From IMG/VR virus record IMGVR_UViG_3300032193_000336, positions 1 to 20,654 of that record: 20,654 nt of DNA, one strand, 5' to 3'. Below the pieces are notes generated by a model that searched no databases, was not told where the DNA came from, and was given only the letters and a program-made list of their open reading frames with translations. Position 1 is the stretch's first letter; each line of letters begins with the position of its first letter. Both the position numbers and the translations under genes were made by a program. The stretch is from a virus. Below, piece after piece: positions 1 to 5,530 of this stretch.

Positions 1-1495
1 ACTCCATCAGGAAGTGATCAGCGAAACCAACAGCGAAGATCGAAACGTTCTGGATAAATGCATCTTCTGATGCACGGACGTGGAAGTTTCTCCAGTCATC
101 CTTCCAGTAAGAATCACCCTTGGTGTGGTAAGGAACTGTAGCAAATGCGTCAGTTAGTGATGCTTGGTTCCAAGTGTTGGAGTATTCATCATAACGGATG
201 AATGCACGGTCGTCCTTCTGCAGCGAAACACCCGTGTACTGCGCGATAACCATCGACTTAAAGCCTGTCGCCTTAAGACCGTTTGCCCAGATGCCGCAAA
301 TACCCCAGGTAGAACGGATAGAGCAGTTAAAGACATACGGAGATGCAGACTCAACCGAGTCAACTTCCGCTAGAGTTAGCGCATTAGCACCTAGTGCTGG
401 TGTAGTATCTACGCTAATTGTCTGTCCTGCTGCGATACCAGTGCCAATTGCACTAACAACTTCCGCAACTTCGTAAGTAAACTTACGTGGGTCATTCTGA
501 TCGATAGACTTAATGGGGAAGATACCCTCAAGTACGCTATCAATTTCCGTGTTTGAGATAGCAACAAACTGACCAGCAAAGTATCCGTGGTCAACCTTAG
601 TTGTTACTTCAATCTCAGATGTAGATGCAGGTAGAGATGGGATCGTTGTAGCATCATTGAACTTCAGAGATTCAATAACTCTGGAGTCAGACAGAGGTCC
701 AACAATTCTGTTCTCTTGGATTCTAAAGTCGAATTCGCCTGGATCATCAATGGTTGGTTGATAATCAGAGAATCCCTTAGCGATCTTTCTGTAGAATAGA
801 CCTAGTTCTTCTGTATCTGCGTATTCAAATACAGTTAGTTTGTGGTGAGAATAGTTTGGTGCTGTAAGTTTAGTGAAGTCATTAGGGTCGTAATAAACTT
901 CACCAGTACCATCTACAGCATTGTAGAGAGGTGATTCTGCAGTGGTCTGACCATCTTTAATGGTGAACTGCCAGAAGTAGCAACCACCAGTTACATTGAA
1001 GATAGCAGAGCGAGGAACAGTTACCGACGAAGGGTCAGGAACATATAGAGGACGAACAACAGTACGGCGAAGATCATAACCGACAAGTGAAGAACCTCTG
1101 GGGATGATTGCACCACCCTCAGTGTTGTTAAACTTATAGAGGACGTTATCAGGGTTTGAGATGTCTAGAATGGAGTTATCAGTCCATTCATTATTTGCTT
1201 GGTCGAAACCAAATACATCAATCAGATTAGTATCTGCTACACCAGGACGGTTGTCAATGTAGTGGATACCAGGCATCAGCATGATGCTGAACTGGTCAAA
1301 TCTATCATTGCCAAAACCAGGCAGATAAGAATATCTTGCGATTTCTAGGAAAGCACGCTGGATGCTCTTAAATGGTGTTACAGGTGAATTACCTCTATTA
1401 GATAACGCATCTGTCGCGTTGAAATCATCAGGAGAAACATAAAGATACTTACCAGTTTTGGAGCTGATAAGGTTATCCAGACGTGTTAATGGCAT
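1..1495 (-). CDS. Large virion structural protein, N-terminal part (cut by window edge)
   Basis: An open frame starts at the ATG at 1495 (protein begins MPLTRLDNLISSKTG) and runs without a stop off the left edge, giving 498 visible residues. Residues about 17-50 (YLYVSPDD..., then TPFKSIQRAF) resemble the entry into right-handed parallel beta-helix (pectate-lyase-like) domains, where a Y-V-S/D start is followed by a TPFKTIQ-type helix. This fold is common in phage fibres and other virion proteins. Further on it is rich in Gly, Asn, Asp and Thr. I recognise the N-terminus as that of large T4-like cyanophage virion proteins, but cannot tell fibre from baseplate-peripheral protein without the C-terminus. 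A late promoter box lies 40 bases upstream of the start. Family assignment fairly sure; exact role is inference. Confidence 0.75.
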   Translation of the reverse strand, partial: MPLTRLDNLISSKTGKYLYVSPDDFNATDALSNRGNSPVTPFKSIQRAFLEIARYSYLPGFGNDRFDQFSIMLMPGIHYIDNRPGVADTNLIDVFGFDQANNEWTDNSILDISNPDNVLYKFNNTEGGAIIPRGSSLVGYDLRRTVVRPLYVPDPSSVTVPRSAIFNVTGGCYFWQFTIKDGQTTAESPLYNAVDGTGEVYYDPNDFTKLTAPNYSHHKLTVFEYADTEELGLFYRKIAKGFSDYQPTIDDPGEFDFRIQENRIVGPLSDSRVIESLKFNDATTIPSLPASTSEIEVTTKVDHGYFAGQFVAISNTEIDSVLEGIFPIKSIDQNDPRKFTYEVAEVVSAIGTGIAAGQTISVDTTPALGANALTLAEVDSVESASPYVFNCSIRSTWGICGIWANGLKATGFKSMVIAQYTGVSLQKDDRAFIRYDEYSNTWNQASLTDAFATVPYHTKGDSYWKDDWRNFHVRASEDAFIQNVSIFAVGFADHFLME

Positions 1496-1534
1496 GATTA
1501 TTCTGACCCTGCAGTATAAATTTATCCTCGGATT

Positions 1535-1542
1535 TATTTATA
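1535..1542 (-). promoter_or_regulatory. T4-type late promoter TATAAATA
   Basis: The minus strand reads TATAAATA, the exact T4 late-promoter -10 consensus, 40 bases before the ATG of the virion protein at 1495. It lies in an inverted repeat: GTATAAAT at 1514-1521 and ATTTATAC at 1536-1543 are perfect reverse complements separated by 14 bases. It fits late transcription of a structural gene. Activity itself is inferred. Confidence 0.65.
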
Positions 1543-1576
1543 CACGAGGTCTGTACCTGTCCCCGAGAATAAGCAT
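1538..1576 (-). CDS. Possible 12-residue leader ORF with strong ribosome binding site
   Basis: On the minus strand an AAAGGAGAT sequence (1584-1592) stands 7 bases before an ATG at 1576, opening a 12-codon frame (MLILGDRYRPRV) that ends in TAA at 1538-1540. The stop overlaps the late promoter box. The Shine-Dalgarno sequence is among the strongest in the window, yet nothing longer follows it. It could be a leader peptide, a remnant of a lost gene, or chance. Confidence 0.3.
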   Translation of the reverse strand: MLILGDRYRPRV

Positions 1577-1644
1577 TCTTACTATCTCCTTTGAACACAT
1601 GTAAATGTATCCAATCTGTTCGCGATATGTTGTTTTATACATAA

Positions 1645-1718
1645 CTCCTCCACCTGGACTCGAACCAGGAACCTATTGATTAACAGTCAACCGCTCTGCC
1701 TGATTGAGCTATAGAGGA
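1645..1718 (-). tRNA. tRNA-Asn (GTT)
   Basis: A 74-base cloverleaf on the minus strand. The acceptor TCCTCTA pairs with TGGAGGA (one U-G pair), the D-arm begins AGCTCAAT, the anticodon loop is CTGTTAA with anticodon GTT, and the T-arm is CCTGG-TTCGAGT-CCAGG. The discriminator base is G. The 3' CCA is not encoded. It is the last of three tRNAs in a row. Confidence 0.93.
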
Positions 1719-1723
1719 TTGAG

Positions 1724-1796
1724 TGGAGAATAGCGGACTCGAACCGCTGACATCCTGCTTGCAAAGCAGGCGCTCTACCAACTGAGCTAATTCCCC
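1724..1796 (-). tRNA. tRNA-Ala (TGC)
   Basis: A 73-base cloverleaf on the minus strand. Acceptor GGGGAAT pairs with ATTCTCC (one G-U), D-arm GCTCAGTTGGTAGAGC, anticodon loop TTTGCAA with anticodon TGC, T-arm AGCGG-TTCGAGT-CCGCT, discriminator A. No encoded CCA. Only 5 bases separate it from tRNA-Asn. Confidence 0.93.
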
Positions 1797-1799
1797 ACA

Positions 1800-1871
1800 A
1801 GCCTTCGACAAGATTTGAACTTGCGACCTGAGCTTTACAAAAGCCCTGCTCTACCACTGAGCTACAAAGGC
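1800..1871 (-). tRNA. tRNA-Thr (TGT)
   Basis: A 72-base cloverleaf on the minus strand. Acceptor GCCTTTG pairs with CGAAGGC, D-arm GCTCAGTGGTAGAGC, anticodon loop TTTGTAA with anticodon TGT, T-arm GCAAG-TTCAAAT-CTTGT, discriminator T, no encoded CCA. Its first 10 bases overlap the end of cpeT: the cpeT stop codon TAG lies inside the tRNA. Confidence 0.9.
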
Positions 1872-2386
1872 ATTCGTTTAAACTTAAATGCTCCCCAATC
1901 AGATCCCCAAACCTTACGGTTGGTAGTTGCATCAAGACCACGATCTAATACTTCGTAGTATTCTTGAGACAACTGCACTTCATTGGCAACATAAGTTTTG
2001 ATGTTGCGCCGCATGACCCAGCATTCGCAGGTATCATTCTTACCTTTGAATAGTCTTGGTCCCTCTTGCTTCATAATATTATCACATGATGGTCGGTATG
2101 TCAAGCGATCATCAGTGAGTTTATCTAGATTCTTACAGTTGATGAATTCTGTAGGATCTTCGATCTCATAGTTCTTCAGGCGTAGATGTTCGCCCTCATC
2201 AACTACTTCAATTACAAATTGCCTGTATGGTCGGTTGAGCAGGTAGTTGTATGCCTGCTCACCATAGAATCGATTGTCTGAAATTTTCTTGTGTGTTACC
2301 CGAATGTGTGCATAACGGGTAGGATGAGACTGTGCTTGACGCTTATTAGAAAAGGTGCCTTCAAATAATTCAAGAAACGTGTTCAT
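1862..2386 (-). CDS. cpeT: CpeT/CpcT-type phycobiliprotein lyase
   Basis: A 174-residue protein of the T-type chromophore lyase family. In cyanobacteria these lyases bind phycobilins and attach them to phycobiliprotein subunits of the phycobilisome; phage homologues are known from Prochlorococcus and Synechococcus myoviruses. Family signatures visible are FEGTFSNKRQAQ (residues 8-19, the N..QA motif), GEQAYNY (42-48), PYRQ (53-56), a Cys at 101 within TYRPSC, the CECWV stretch near 120, DRGLDATT (148-155) and WGS (160-162). Full length matches the shorter phage members. The start ATG at 2386 lies inside the preceding 92-residue gene, overlapping 17 bases, so translation is probably coupled. 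The stop lies within tRNA-Thr. Whether it attaches chromophore or only binds it cannot be read from sequence. Confidence 0.9.
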   Translation of the reverse strand: MNTFLELFEGTFSNKRQAQSHPTRYAHIRVTHKKISDNRFYGEQAYNYLLNRPYRQFVIEVVDEGEHLRLKNYEIEDPTEFINCKNLDKLTDDRLTYRPSCDNIMKQEGPRLFKGKNDTCECWVMRRNIKTYVANEVQLSQEYYEVLDRGLDATTNRKVWGSDWGAFKFKRMPL

Positions 2387-2648
2387 CAGGTAAAACTTCA
2401 GGATTAACGAGATCTAATTCAAACAATACAGGGTGGCATTCTTCAGCAATCAAGTAGTCAGAAAATCTGAAGATATCTTCTAGACTATATTCTGGATTGA
2501 TTGCTGCTTCAGACAAGATCCACTTGTCTTCTTTTTCATGTCTTTCGAGTACATCAAACGCAAAAGGCATGTTCTCAACATAATACATTAGAACGGGTTC
2601 GTTGTCAACGAAAACGTGTTTCTTGCTGATAGTGTACTTCTGTGCCAT
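2370..2648 (-). CDS. Hypothetical protein, 92 aa
   Basis: Not recognised. It encodes a 92-residue acidic soluble protein (MAQKYTISKKHVFVDNEP...), with aromatic residues in the middle and a Glu/Leu-rich C-terminal half; no membrane segment, signal peptide or cysteine motif beyond a single C. It sits between tRNA-Leu and cpeT on the same strand and overlaps the cpeT start by 17 bases, so the two are probably translated together. An AGGAA sequence lies about 20 bases before the ATG, too far for a classical ribosome site. A link to pigment metabolism is possible from position only. Confidence 0.7.
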   Translation of the reverse strand: MAQKYTISKKHVFVDNEPVLMYYVENMPFAFDVLERHEKEDKWILSEAAINPEYSLEDIFRFSDYLIAEECHPVLFELDLVNPEVLPDEHVS

Positions 2649-2662
2649 TTGTTTTGTCAGTT

Positions 2663-2690
2663 TTTCCTGATAATACTATTTAACAGGAAA
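2663..2690 (-). other. Inverted repeat just 3' of tRNA-Leu
   Basis: TTTCCTG at 2663-2669 and CAGGAAA at 2684-2690 form a 7-bp stem with a 14-base A/T-rich loop, starting directly at the 3' end of tRNA-Leu and lying before the 92-residue gene. There is no U-run on either side, so it is not a typical terminator; a processing signal for the tRNA transcript is one possibility. Confidence 0.4.
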
Positions 2691-2775
2691 TGCGAGTGGC
2701 GGGACTTGAACCCGCAAGAACGTAACGTTCGACAGATTTTAAGTCTGGTGTGTTTACCAATTTCACCACACTCGC
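2691..2775 (-). tRNA. tRNA-Leu (TAA)
   Basis: An 85-base class II tRNA on the minus strand. Acceptor GCGAGTG pairs with CACTCGC, anticodon stem CAGA with loop containing TAA, a long variable arm (TCGAACGTTACGTTCTT region), T-arm GCGGG-TTCAAGT-CCCGC, discriminator A, no encoded CCA. Its first base is the last base of the stop codon TAG of the upstream oxygenase gene. Confidence 0.93.
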
Positions 2776-3266
2776 TAATAATAATTAAAGTTGATTGCAA
2801 CTCTAATCTTCTCATCAGTGCATGTTGCACCTGTGTGGTAGTCTTCAGAATTGAACAGTGCAAGTCTGTTTGCTACACTACCAATTATATCACCTTCATC
2901 GAGTTTTGTATACCCATTGTTGGTGTTGACATAGTAGATCGCAACCTTTGTATTGTGCTGGTTGTCCTGATGGAATCCATGCTCAATATTAGTCTCTGTC
3001 CTAGGGAGCAGGATACCCTTAATCCTGAGGATAGCAATTGGATTTAATTTTTCTAGAATTGGAAAGATGAGTTTGGAATACTCACTTTTGAATCCATAGT
3101 TATAATAGAAACTATGTCCAAATTGATAGTTGTGTTGTTCTTCACAAAGAAGAAGATCTTTTGAAACTACAGAATTTGCATAGTACCATGGAAAGTTTGC
3201 ACTCATCATGGTACTAGCAAGTGTATTGAACTGTTCTTCGGGAAGAAAGTTATCAATAACTTCCAT
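2775..3266 (-). CDS. 2-oxoglutarate/Fe(II)-dependent oxygenase
   Basis: A 163-residue protein with the iron-binding facial triad of the 2OG-Fe(II) oxygenase superfamily. Numbering from the GTG three bases upstream of the chosen start, H100-x-D102 lies in GFHQDNQ, H145 in SEDYHTG, and R156 in KIRVAINFNYY would hold 2-oxoglutarate. Strands preceding the H-x-D and the closing beta-strand fit the double-stranded beta-helix fold. Substrate unknown; such small oxygenases are frequent in cyanophages. I choose the ATG at 3266 because it overlaps the stop of the 45-residue gene as TGATG; the in-frame GTG at 3269 is an alternative. The stop TAG ends on the first base of tRNA-Leu, so the same transcript must be cut to release the tRNA. 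Confidence 0.82.
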   Translation of the reverse strand: MEVIDNFLPEEQFNTLASTMMSANFPWYYANSVVSKDLLLCEEQHNYQFGHSFYYNYGFKSEYSKLIFPILEKLNPIAILRIKGILLPRTETNIEHGFHQDNQHNTKVAIYYVNTNNGYTKLDEGDIIGSVANRLALFNSEDYHTGATCTDEKIRVAINFNYY

Positions 3267-3403
3267 CACTGAGGGCGTGTAGGAGGTTCAGACAGTTTCA
3301 GAATTGATTGCTGTTTGATAAATGCTCTGAGCTCAGGGGTCTCATCCCATTCCCAGATCTCTTCACGACCTTTGCTATCTGTGCGCTTAAACGTTTTCTT
3401 CAT
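3266..3403 (-). CDS. Hypothetical protein, 45 aa
   Basis: A short frame (MKKTFKRTDSKGREEIWEWDE..., 45 residues) preceded by GGAGG at 3413-3417, 9 bases before the ATG at 3403. The start lies inside the end of the upstream 66-residue gene and the stop overlaps the oxygenase ATG as TGATG. Good ribosome site plus coupling at both ends argue that it is real. Basic N-terminus, then acidic with two Trp; no known motif. Function unknown. Confidence 0.65.
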   Translation of the reverse strand: MKKTFKRTDSKGREEIWEWDETPELRAFIKQQSILKLSEPPTRPQ

Positions 3404-3587
3404 TAGAAATTTCCTCCAGTTTATCCATTATACCATCAAATGAACCAATATTCTCAATCTCAGAAATAAGATTGGCAATTTGTTTGCATACGATGGGTCT
3501 CTCCTGTCTAGCAGCAAATGCTAGAGCGTTGCGTAGAGATGCAGAAGCTTCCTGCAAACTCTCTTGTACTTGATTCCCTAAAGCCAT
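3387..3587 (-). CDS. Hypothetical protein, 66 aa, first gene behind sigma70 promoter
   Basis: Not recognised beyond resembling small conserved cyanophage proteins. It is predicted almost wholly helical: residues 1-28 (MALGNQVQESLQEASASLRN...) are amphipathic and Ala-rich, and residues 36-62 are another helix (ANLISEIENI...). AGAGGGG precedes the ATG at 3587. It is the first gene after the strong promoter at 3614-3642 and heads the run through the oxygenase, tRNA-Leu, cpeT and the other tRNAs. It overlaps the next gene by 17 bases. Confidence 0.72.
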   Translation of the reverse strand: MALGNQVQESLQEASASLRNALAFAARQERPIVCKQIANLISEIENIGSFDGIMDKLEEISNEENV

Positions 3588-3613
3588 TACCCCTCTGAAA
3601 CTTGAACAGTGTT

Positions 3614-3642
3614 ATTCTACTGAGTTTCTAAGGATCTGTCAA
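3614..3642 (-). promoter_or_regulatory. Sigma70-type promoter TTGACA-17-TAGAAT
   Basis: On the minus strand a perfect -35 (TTGACA, 3637-3642) and a five-of-six -10 (TAGAAT, 3614-3619) are separated by exactly 17 bases, with the ATG of the 66-residue gene about 27 bases after the -10. It would be read by host sigma70-type polymerase, suggesting early expression of the small genes, cpeT and tRNAs. Activity not shown. Confidence 0.72.
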
Positions 3643-3643
3643 G

Positions 3644-3748
3644 TCAGTCTTCAGAAAACATATTTGTGATGCTTGTGAATACACTATGAAAGAACACATA
3701 CAAAAAGAATGTGCTATCGTCTTTCTTCTTTCGTCTAGTTGCTGTCAT
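3644..3748 (-). CDS. Small putative membrane protein, 34 aa
   Basis: A 34-residue frame beginning at the ATG at 3748, which overlaps the stop of the glutaredoxin-like gene as ATGA. Residues 1-12 are strongly basic (MTATRRKKKDDS), followed by a hydrophobic aromatic stretch of about 15 residues (TFFLYVFFHSVFTSI), which looks like a single membrane helix with its N-terminus inside. It ends two bases before the -35 of the next promoter. No separate ribosome site is seen; expression would rely on coupling. Real gene status is moderately likely. Confidence 0.5.
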   Translation of the reverse strand: MTATRRKKKDDSTFFLYVFFHSVFTSITNMFSED

Positions 3749-3984
3749 AAGAACATACCGTGATCACTCATATATTTAAGGGTCTCTTTCAGTGTGCCAC
3801 GGTGATCTAAACCAATTGAAACCTGAGGATACTCTGCTCCTTCTCCAAACTCTGCCTTGAATTGTTTATGGGTAAAATGAATACCGAGCATAAACTCTTT
3901 TACATCTTGACCACATGCTTCGAGAACCATAACTGCTCGTTCTGATTCTTGACCACCGTTGCCATAAACTAGTGCCTGTATCAT
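3745..3984 (-). CDS. Glutaredoxin-fold protein lacking the CxxC motif
   Basis: A 79-residue protein with the outline of a glutaredoxin: an opening strand (MIQALVYG), a helix, and near residues 52-58 EYPQVSIG, matching the cis-proline strand of glutaredoxins (Y/V-P-Q-I/V-F-I), then a His-x-Gly segment and a final helix (TLKETLKYMSDHG). The place where the CPYC redox motif should follow the first strand reads GNGGQES, with no cysteine; the only Cys is at 24. It is therefore probably not a thiol-disulfide oxidoreductase, perhaps a binding or scaffold variant. The start overlaps the oxygenase stop as ATGA, and the stop overlaps the 34-residue gene. Fold assignment is by eye. Confidence 0.6.
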   Translation of the reverse strand: MIQALVYGNGGQESERAVMVLEACGQDVKEFMLGIHFTHKQFKAEFGEGAEYPQVSIGLDHRGTLKETLKYMSDHGMFL

Positions 3985-4655
3985 TGTTCGTGGTTGTATC
4001 TGCGAATTGTATGTATAACTTGTGAAATTAGAAAACTAGGATTTGTTTGAGACTCCTCAACTGTGTCTAGGACTGGAGTTGCCCCAATAATCTCCTTGCA
4101 TTTAAAGAGATCTGTTATAGCAGATCTAAGTTTCTCATTTTTGAACTCAGATGTTGCCCAGAAGACAGCGACATCTCGCATTCCCCTAGTAACTTCATTT
4201 ACCTGATGTGCTATGCCACACTCATAGGTAATCATCATGCCAGGTTTTAATTTAATTTTTTCTACCTTGCCATCTGACCATAGACACAACTCTCCACCAT
4301 CATATTCTGATGGGTCAGAGAGAAAAAGAGTATTGCTAAAGTCTCCTAGGGTATGGGTATCAAAGTGTGGTTTATAGAACCCACCAACACGAGTTCTGGA
4401 GATGGTGATATAACTCGTCTTGAGTGGAATAACAAAATCTCCAAAGTCTTTGTTCCTTGAGAGGGCATCATTGATTAATGCTACTGATCTCCTGTGAGAC
4501 TCTGCACTAGGATGTAGTTCGATATTGTTCTTGCGTTCTGCATTAGCAATACGCTGTGAGTTAGTACCACTCATCCAATTCTTACTAGCACCCACCCACG
4601 ATCTAATCTGAGATACTTCGTCCTCAGTAAGAAGTTGGGTTGTGATGTACCTCAT
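3981..4655 (-). CDS. PKHD-type 2OG-Fe(II) hydroxylase
   Basis: A 224-residue protein resembling PiuC/YbiX and prolyl-4-hydroxylase-type oxygenases. Iron ligands are H97-x-D99 in FYKPHFDTH and H150 in GIAHQVNEV; R160 in TRGMRDVAVFW is the 2-oxoglutarate-binding arginine. Between them YDGGELCLW (118-126) and LKPGMMITY (136-144) are characteristic of the family. Substrate unknown; members are common in T4-like cyanophages. The last 45 residues extend beyond the catalytic core. The ATG at 4655 overlaps the previous stop as ATGA, and its own TGA overlaps the next ATG, so it lies in the middle of a tightly coupled run. Confidence 0.88.
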   Translation of the reverse strand: MRYITTQLLTEDEVSQIRSWVGASKNWMSGTNSQRIANAERKNNIELHPSAESHRRSVALINDALSRNKDFGDFVIPLKTSYITISRTRVGGFYKPHFDTHTLGDFSNTLFLSDPSEYDGGELCLWSDGKVEKIKLKPGMMITYECGIAHQVNEVTRGMRDVAVFWATSEFKNEKLRSAITDLFKCKEIIGATPVLDTVEESQTNPSFLISQVIHTIRRYNHEQ

Positions 4656-4807
4656 TTTTTAGTATGGTCGTATTCAATTACAATTTTTCTATGTTCGGTA
4701 GTTCTATCACAGCAAGTGAAATAGTGTGCTTTACCATCCAAGAGTTCTTCAATTTTTTCTACCAAATTCTTAGCGATATTCAGTTTTGTTTCTTTGTTGC
4801 CAGTCAT
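4652..4807 (-). CDS. Hypothetical protein, 51 aa
   Basis: A frame from ATG 4807 (MTGNKETKLNIAKNLVEKIEE...) to a TGA that overlaps the hydroxylase start. A TTG at 4861 would extend it by 18 residues, but that lies deep in the upstream gene, so I prefer the ATG. The protein has an amphipathic Lys/Glu/Leu helix followed by a CC pair (HYFTCCDRTTEH) and a basic end. The CC and His residues could bind metal, but a full site is not visible. Function unknown. Confidence 0.6.
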   Translation of the reverse strand: MTGNKETKLNIAKNLVEKIEELLDGKAHYFTCCDRTTEHRKIVIEYDHTKK

Positions 4808-4910
4808 CAATTTGTTCTTGGGTAGGGACAATAATTCGGAAGGCAAGACCTTCCTCTTCAAACTCCTCGTTCATTTTTTCGTAGGTTTCTGGTGTAATCT
4901 TTTCAATCAC
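4770..4910 (-). CDS. Hypothetical protein, 46 aa (GTG start)
   Basis: Reading from the GTG at 4910 gives 46 residues (MIEKITPETYEKMNEEFEE...). GGAG stands 5 bases before this GTG and the codon overlaps the end of the 104-residue gene, which supports it over a farther in-frame GTG at 4967 that would require a 65-base overlap. Strongly acidic and helical. No family recognised. It overlaps the following gene by 38 bases. Confidence 0.55.
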   Translation of the reverse strand: MIEKITPETYEKMNEEFEEEGLAFRIIVPTQEQIDDWQQRNKTEYR

Positions 4911-5217
4911 GTTGTCTCCAATCGTCAGGTTTGTCTTGTTTGAACCAATCAACAATCTCATCCGCACCAGAGAACCCTGTACGGTAGTTAGAAGGGTCAG
5001 GATCGCCCAGACCCATCTTATTCATGAAATCGTCCATACTGCCTTCCTGGATGTCTTGTGCCGCCTGACGACGTGCTTTGTTCAACCAGTCCCTAGCAGT
5101 TGTATGAGCTTTGGCAAGTTTTTCTGCCCAGATCATGTCCTCTAGTTTTACATCCTCTTTGTTAGCGATCTTCTTACAGATGAATTCTAAGCGTAGTCTG
5201 TATTGAGTAGATAGCAT
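4903..5217 (-). CDS. Conserved cyanophage protein of unknown function, 104 aa
   Basis: The sequence MLSTQYRLRLEFICKKIANK..., with MIWAEKLAKAHTTARDWLNKARR near residues 28-50 and DPDPSNYRTGF and IVDWFKQDKPDDWRQRD near the end, resembles a small protein I recall as widely conserved in T4-like cyanophages; this is from memory and could not be checked. It is helical and charged in the first half, with an acidic Gly/Asp linker before an aromatic tail. It starts at 5217, one base after the preceding gene's stop. Function unknown. Confidence 0.75.
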   Translation of the reverse strand: MLSTQYRLRLEFICKKIANKEDVKLEDMIWAEKLAKAHTTARDWLNKARRQAAQDIQEGSMDDFMNKMGLGDPDPSNYRTGFSGADEIVDWFKQDKPDDWRQRD

Positions 5218-5218
5218 G

Positions 5219-5413
5219 TCAGTCCCGCAGTTTTAGTTCTAGATCTTCAAGGCGATGATACTCAGCATGTGCTCGCTCTTGGCGATCACACACAATATCG
5301 AGAATATCTCTCATGATTATATCGTTATCAACGTAGTCGTCAAGGTACTTATCTACTGCCTCTTTGAGGTATCTGTACCTATGCCATTCCTGTGAATAGG
5401 GTTTGTAGTTCAT
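5219..5413 (-). CDS. Conserved small cyanophage protein, 64 aa
   Basis: A 64-residue helical protein (MNYKPYSQEWHRYRYLKEAVDKYLDDYVD...). It is rich in Tyr, Asp and Arg with no membrane segment. The N-terminus is of a type seen in cyanophage genomes, but no function is known to me. It begins the small-gene run: a TCTAAATA box lies 20 bases upstream and a terminator for the previous unit ends just before that. Its stop is one base from the next ATG. Confidence 0.72.
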   Translation of the reverse strand: MNYKPYSQEWHRYRYLKEAVDKYLDDYVDNDIIMRDILDIVCDRQERAHAEYHRLEDLELKLRD

Positions 5414-5432
5414 GATAAAAGATCATTCAATT

Positions 5433-5440
5433 TATTTAGA
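5433..5440 (-). promoter_or_regulatory. Late-promoter-like box TCTAAATA
   Basis: On the minus strand TCTAAATA lies 20 bases before the ATG at 5413 and just after the terminator at 5446-5476. It resembles the ATAAATA/CTAAATA boxes at the head of the other transcription units in this window. No -35 is evident. Weak but well placed. Confidence 0.4.
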
Positions 5441-5445
5441 GTACG

Positions 5446-5476
5446 AAAAAAGGGGCACCCTGAAACAGGGCACCCC
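5446..5476 (-). terminator. Rho-independent terminator after the secreted beta-barrel gene
   Basis: On the minus strand GGGGTGCCCT (5476-5467) pairs with AGGGTGCCCC (5461-5452) as a 10-bp stem with two G-U pairs around a 5-base loop, followed directly by six T (5451-5446). On the plus strand the wobble pairs would be mismatches, so it acts for minus-strand transcripts, ending the gene at 5531-5908. Confidence 0.85.
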
Positions 5477-5530
5477 AATTTGGTGTTCCGACTTTTGAAG
5501 CGACCGCACGAAAGATCGCATCATTATTTA

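Noticed and set aside
2616-3047. A 143-codon plus-strand frame
   Set aside because: It runs antisense through tRNA-Leu and the oxygenase gene; not plausible.
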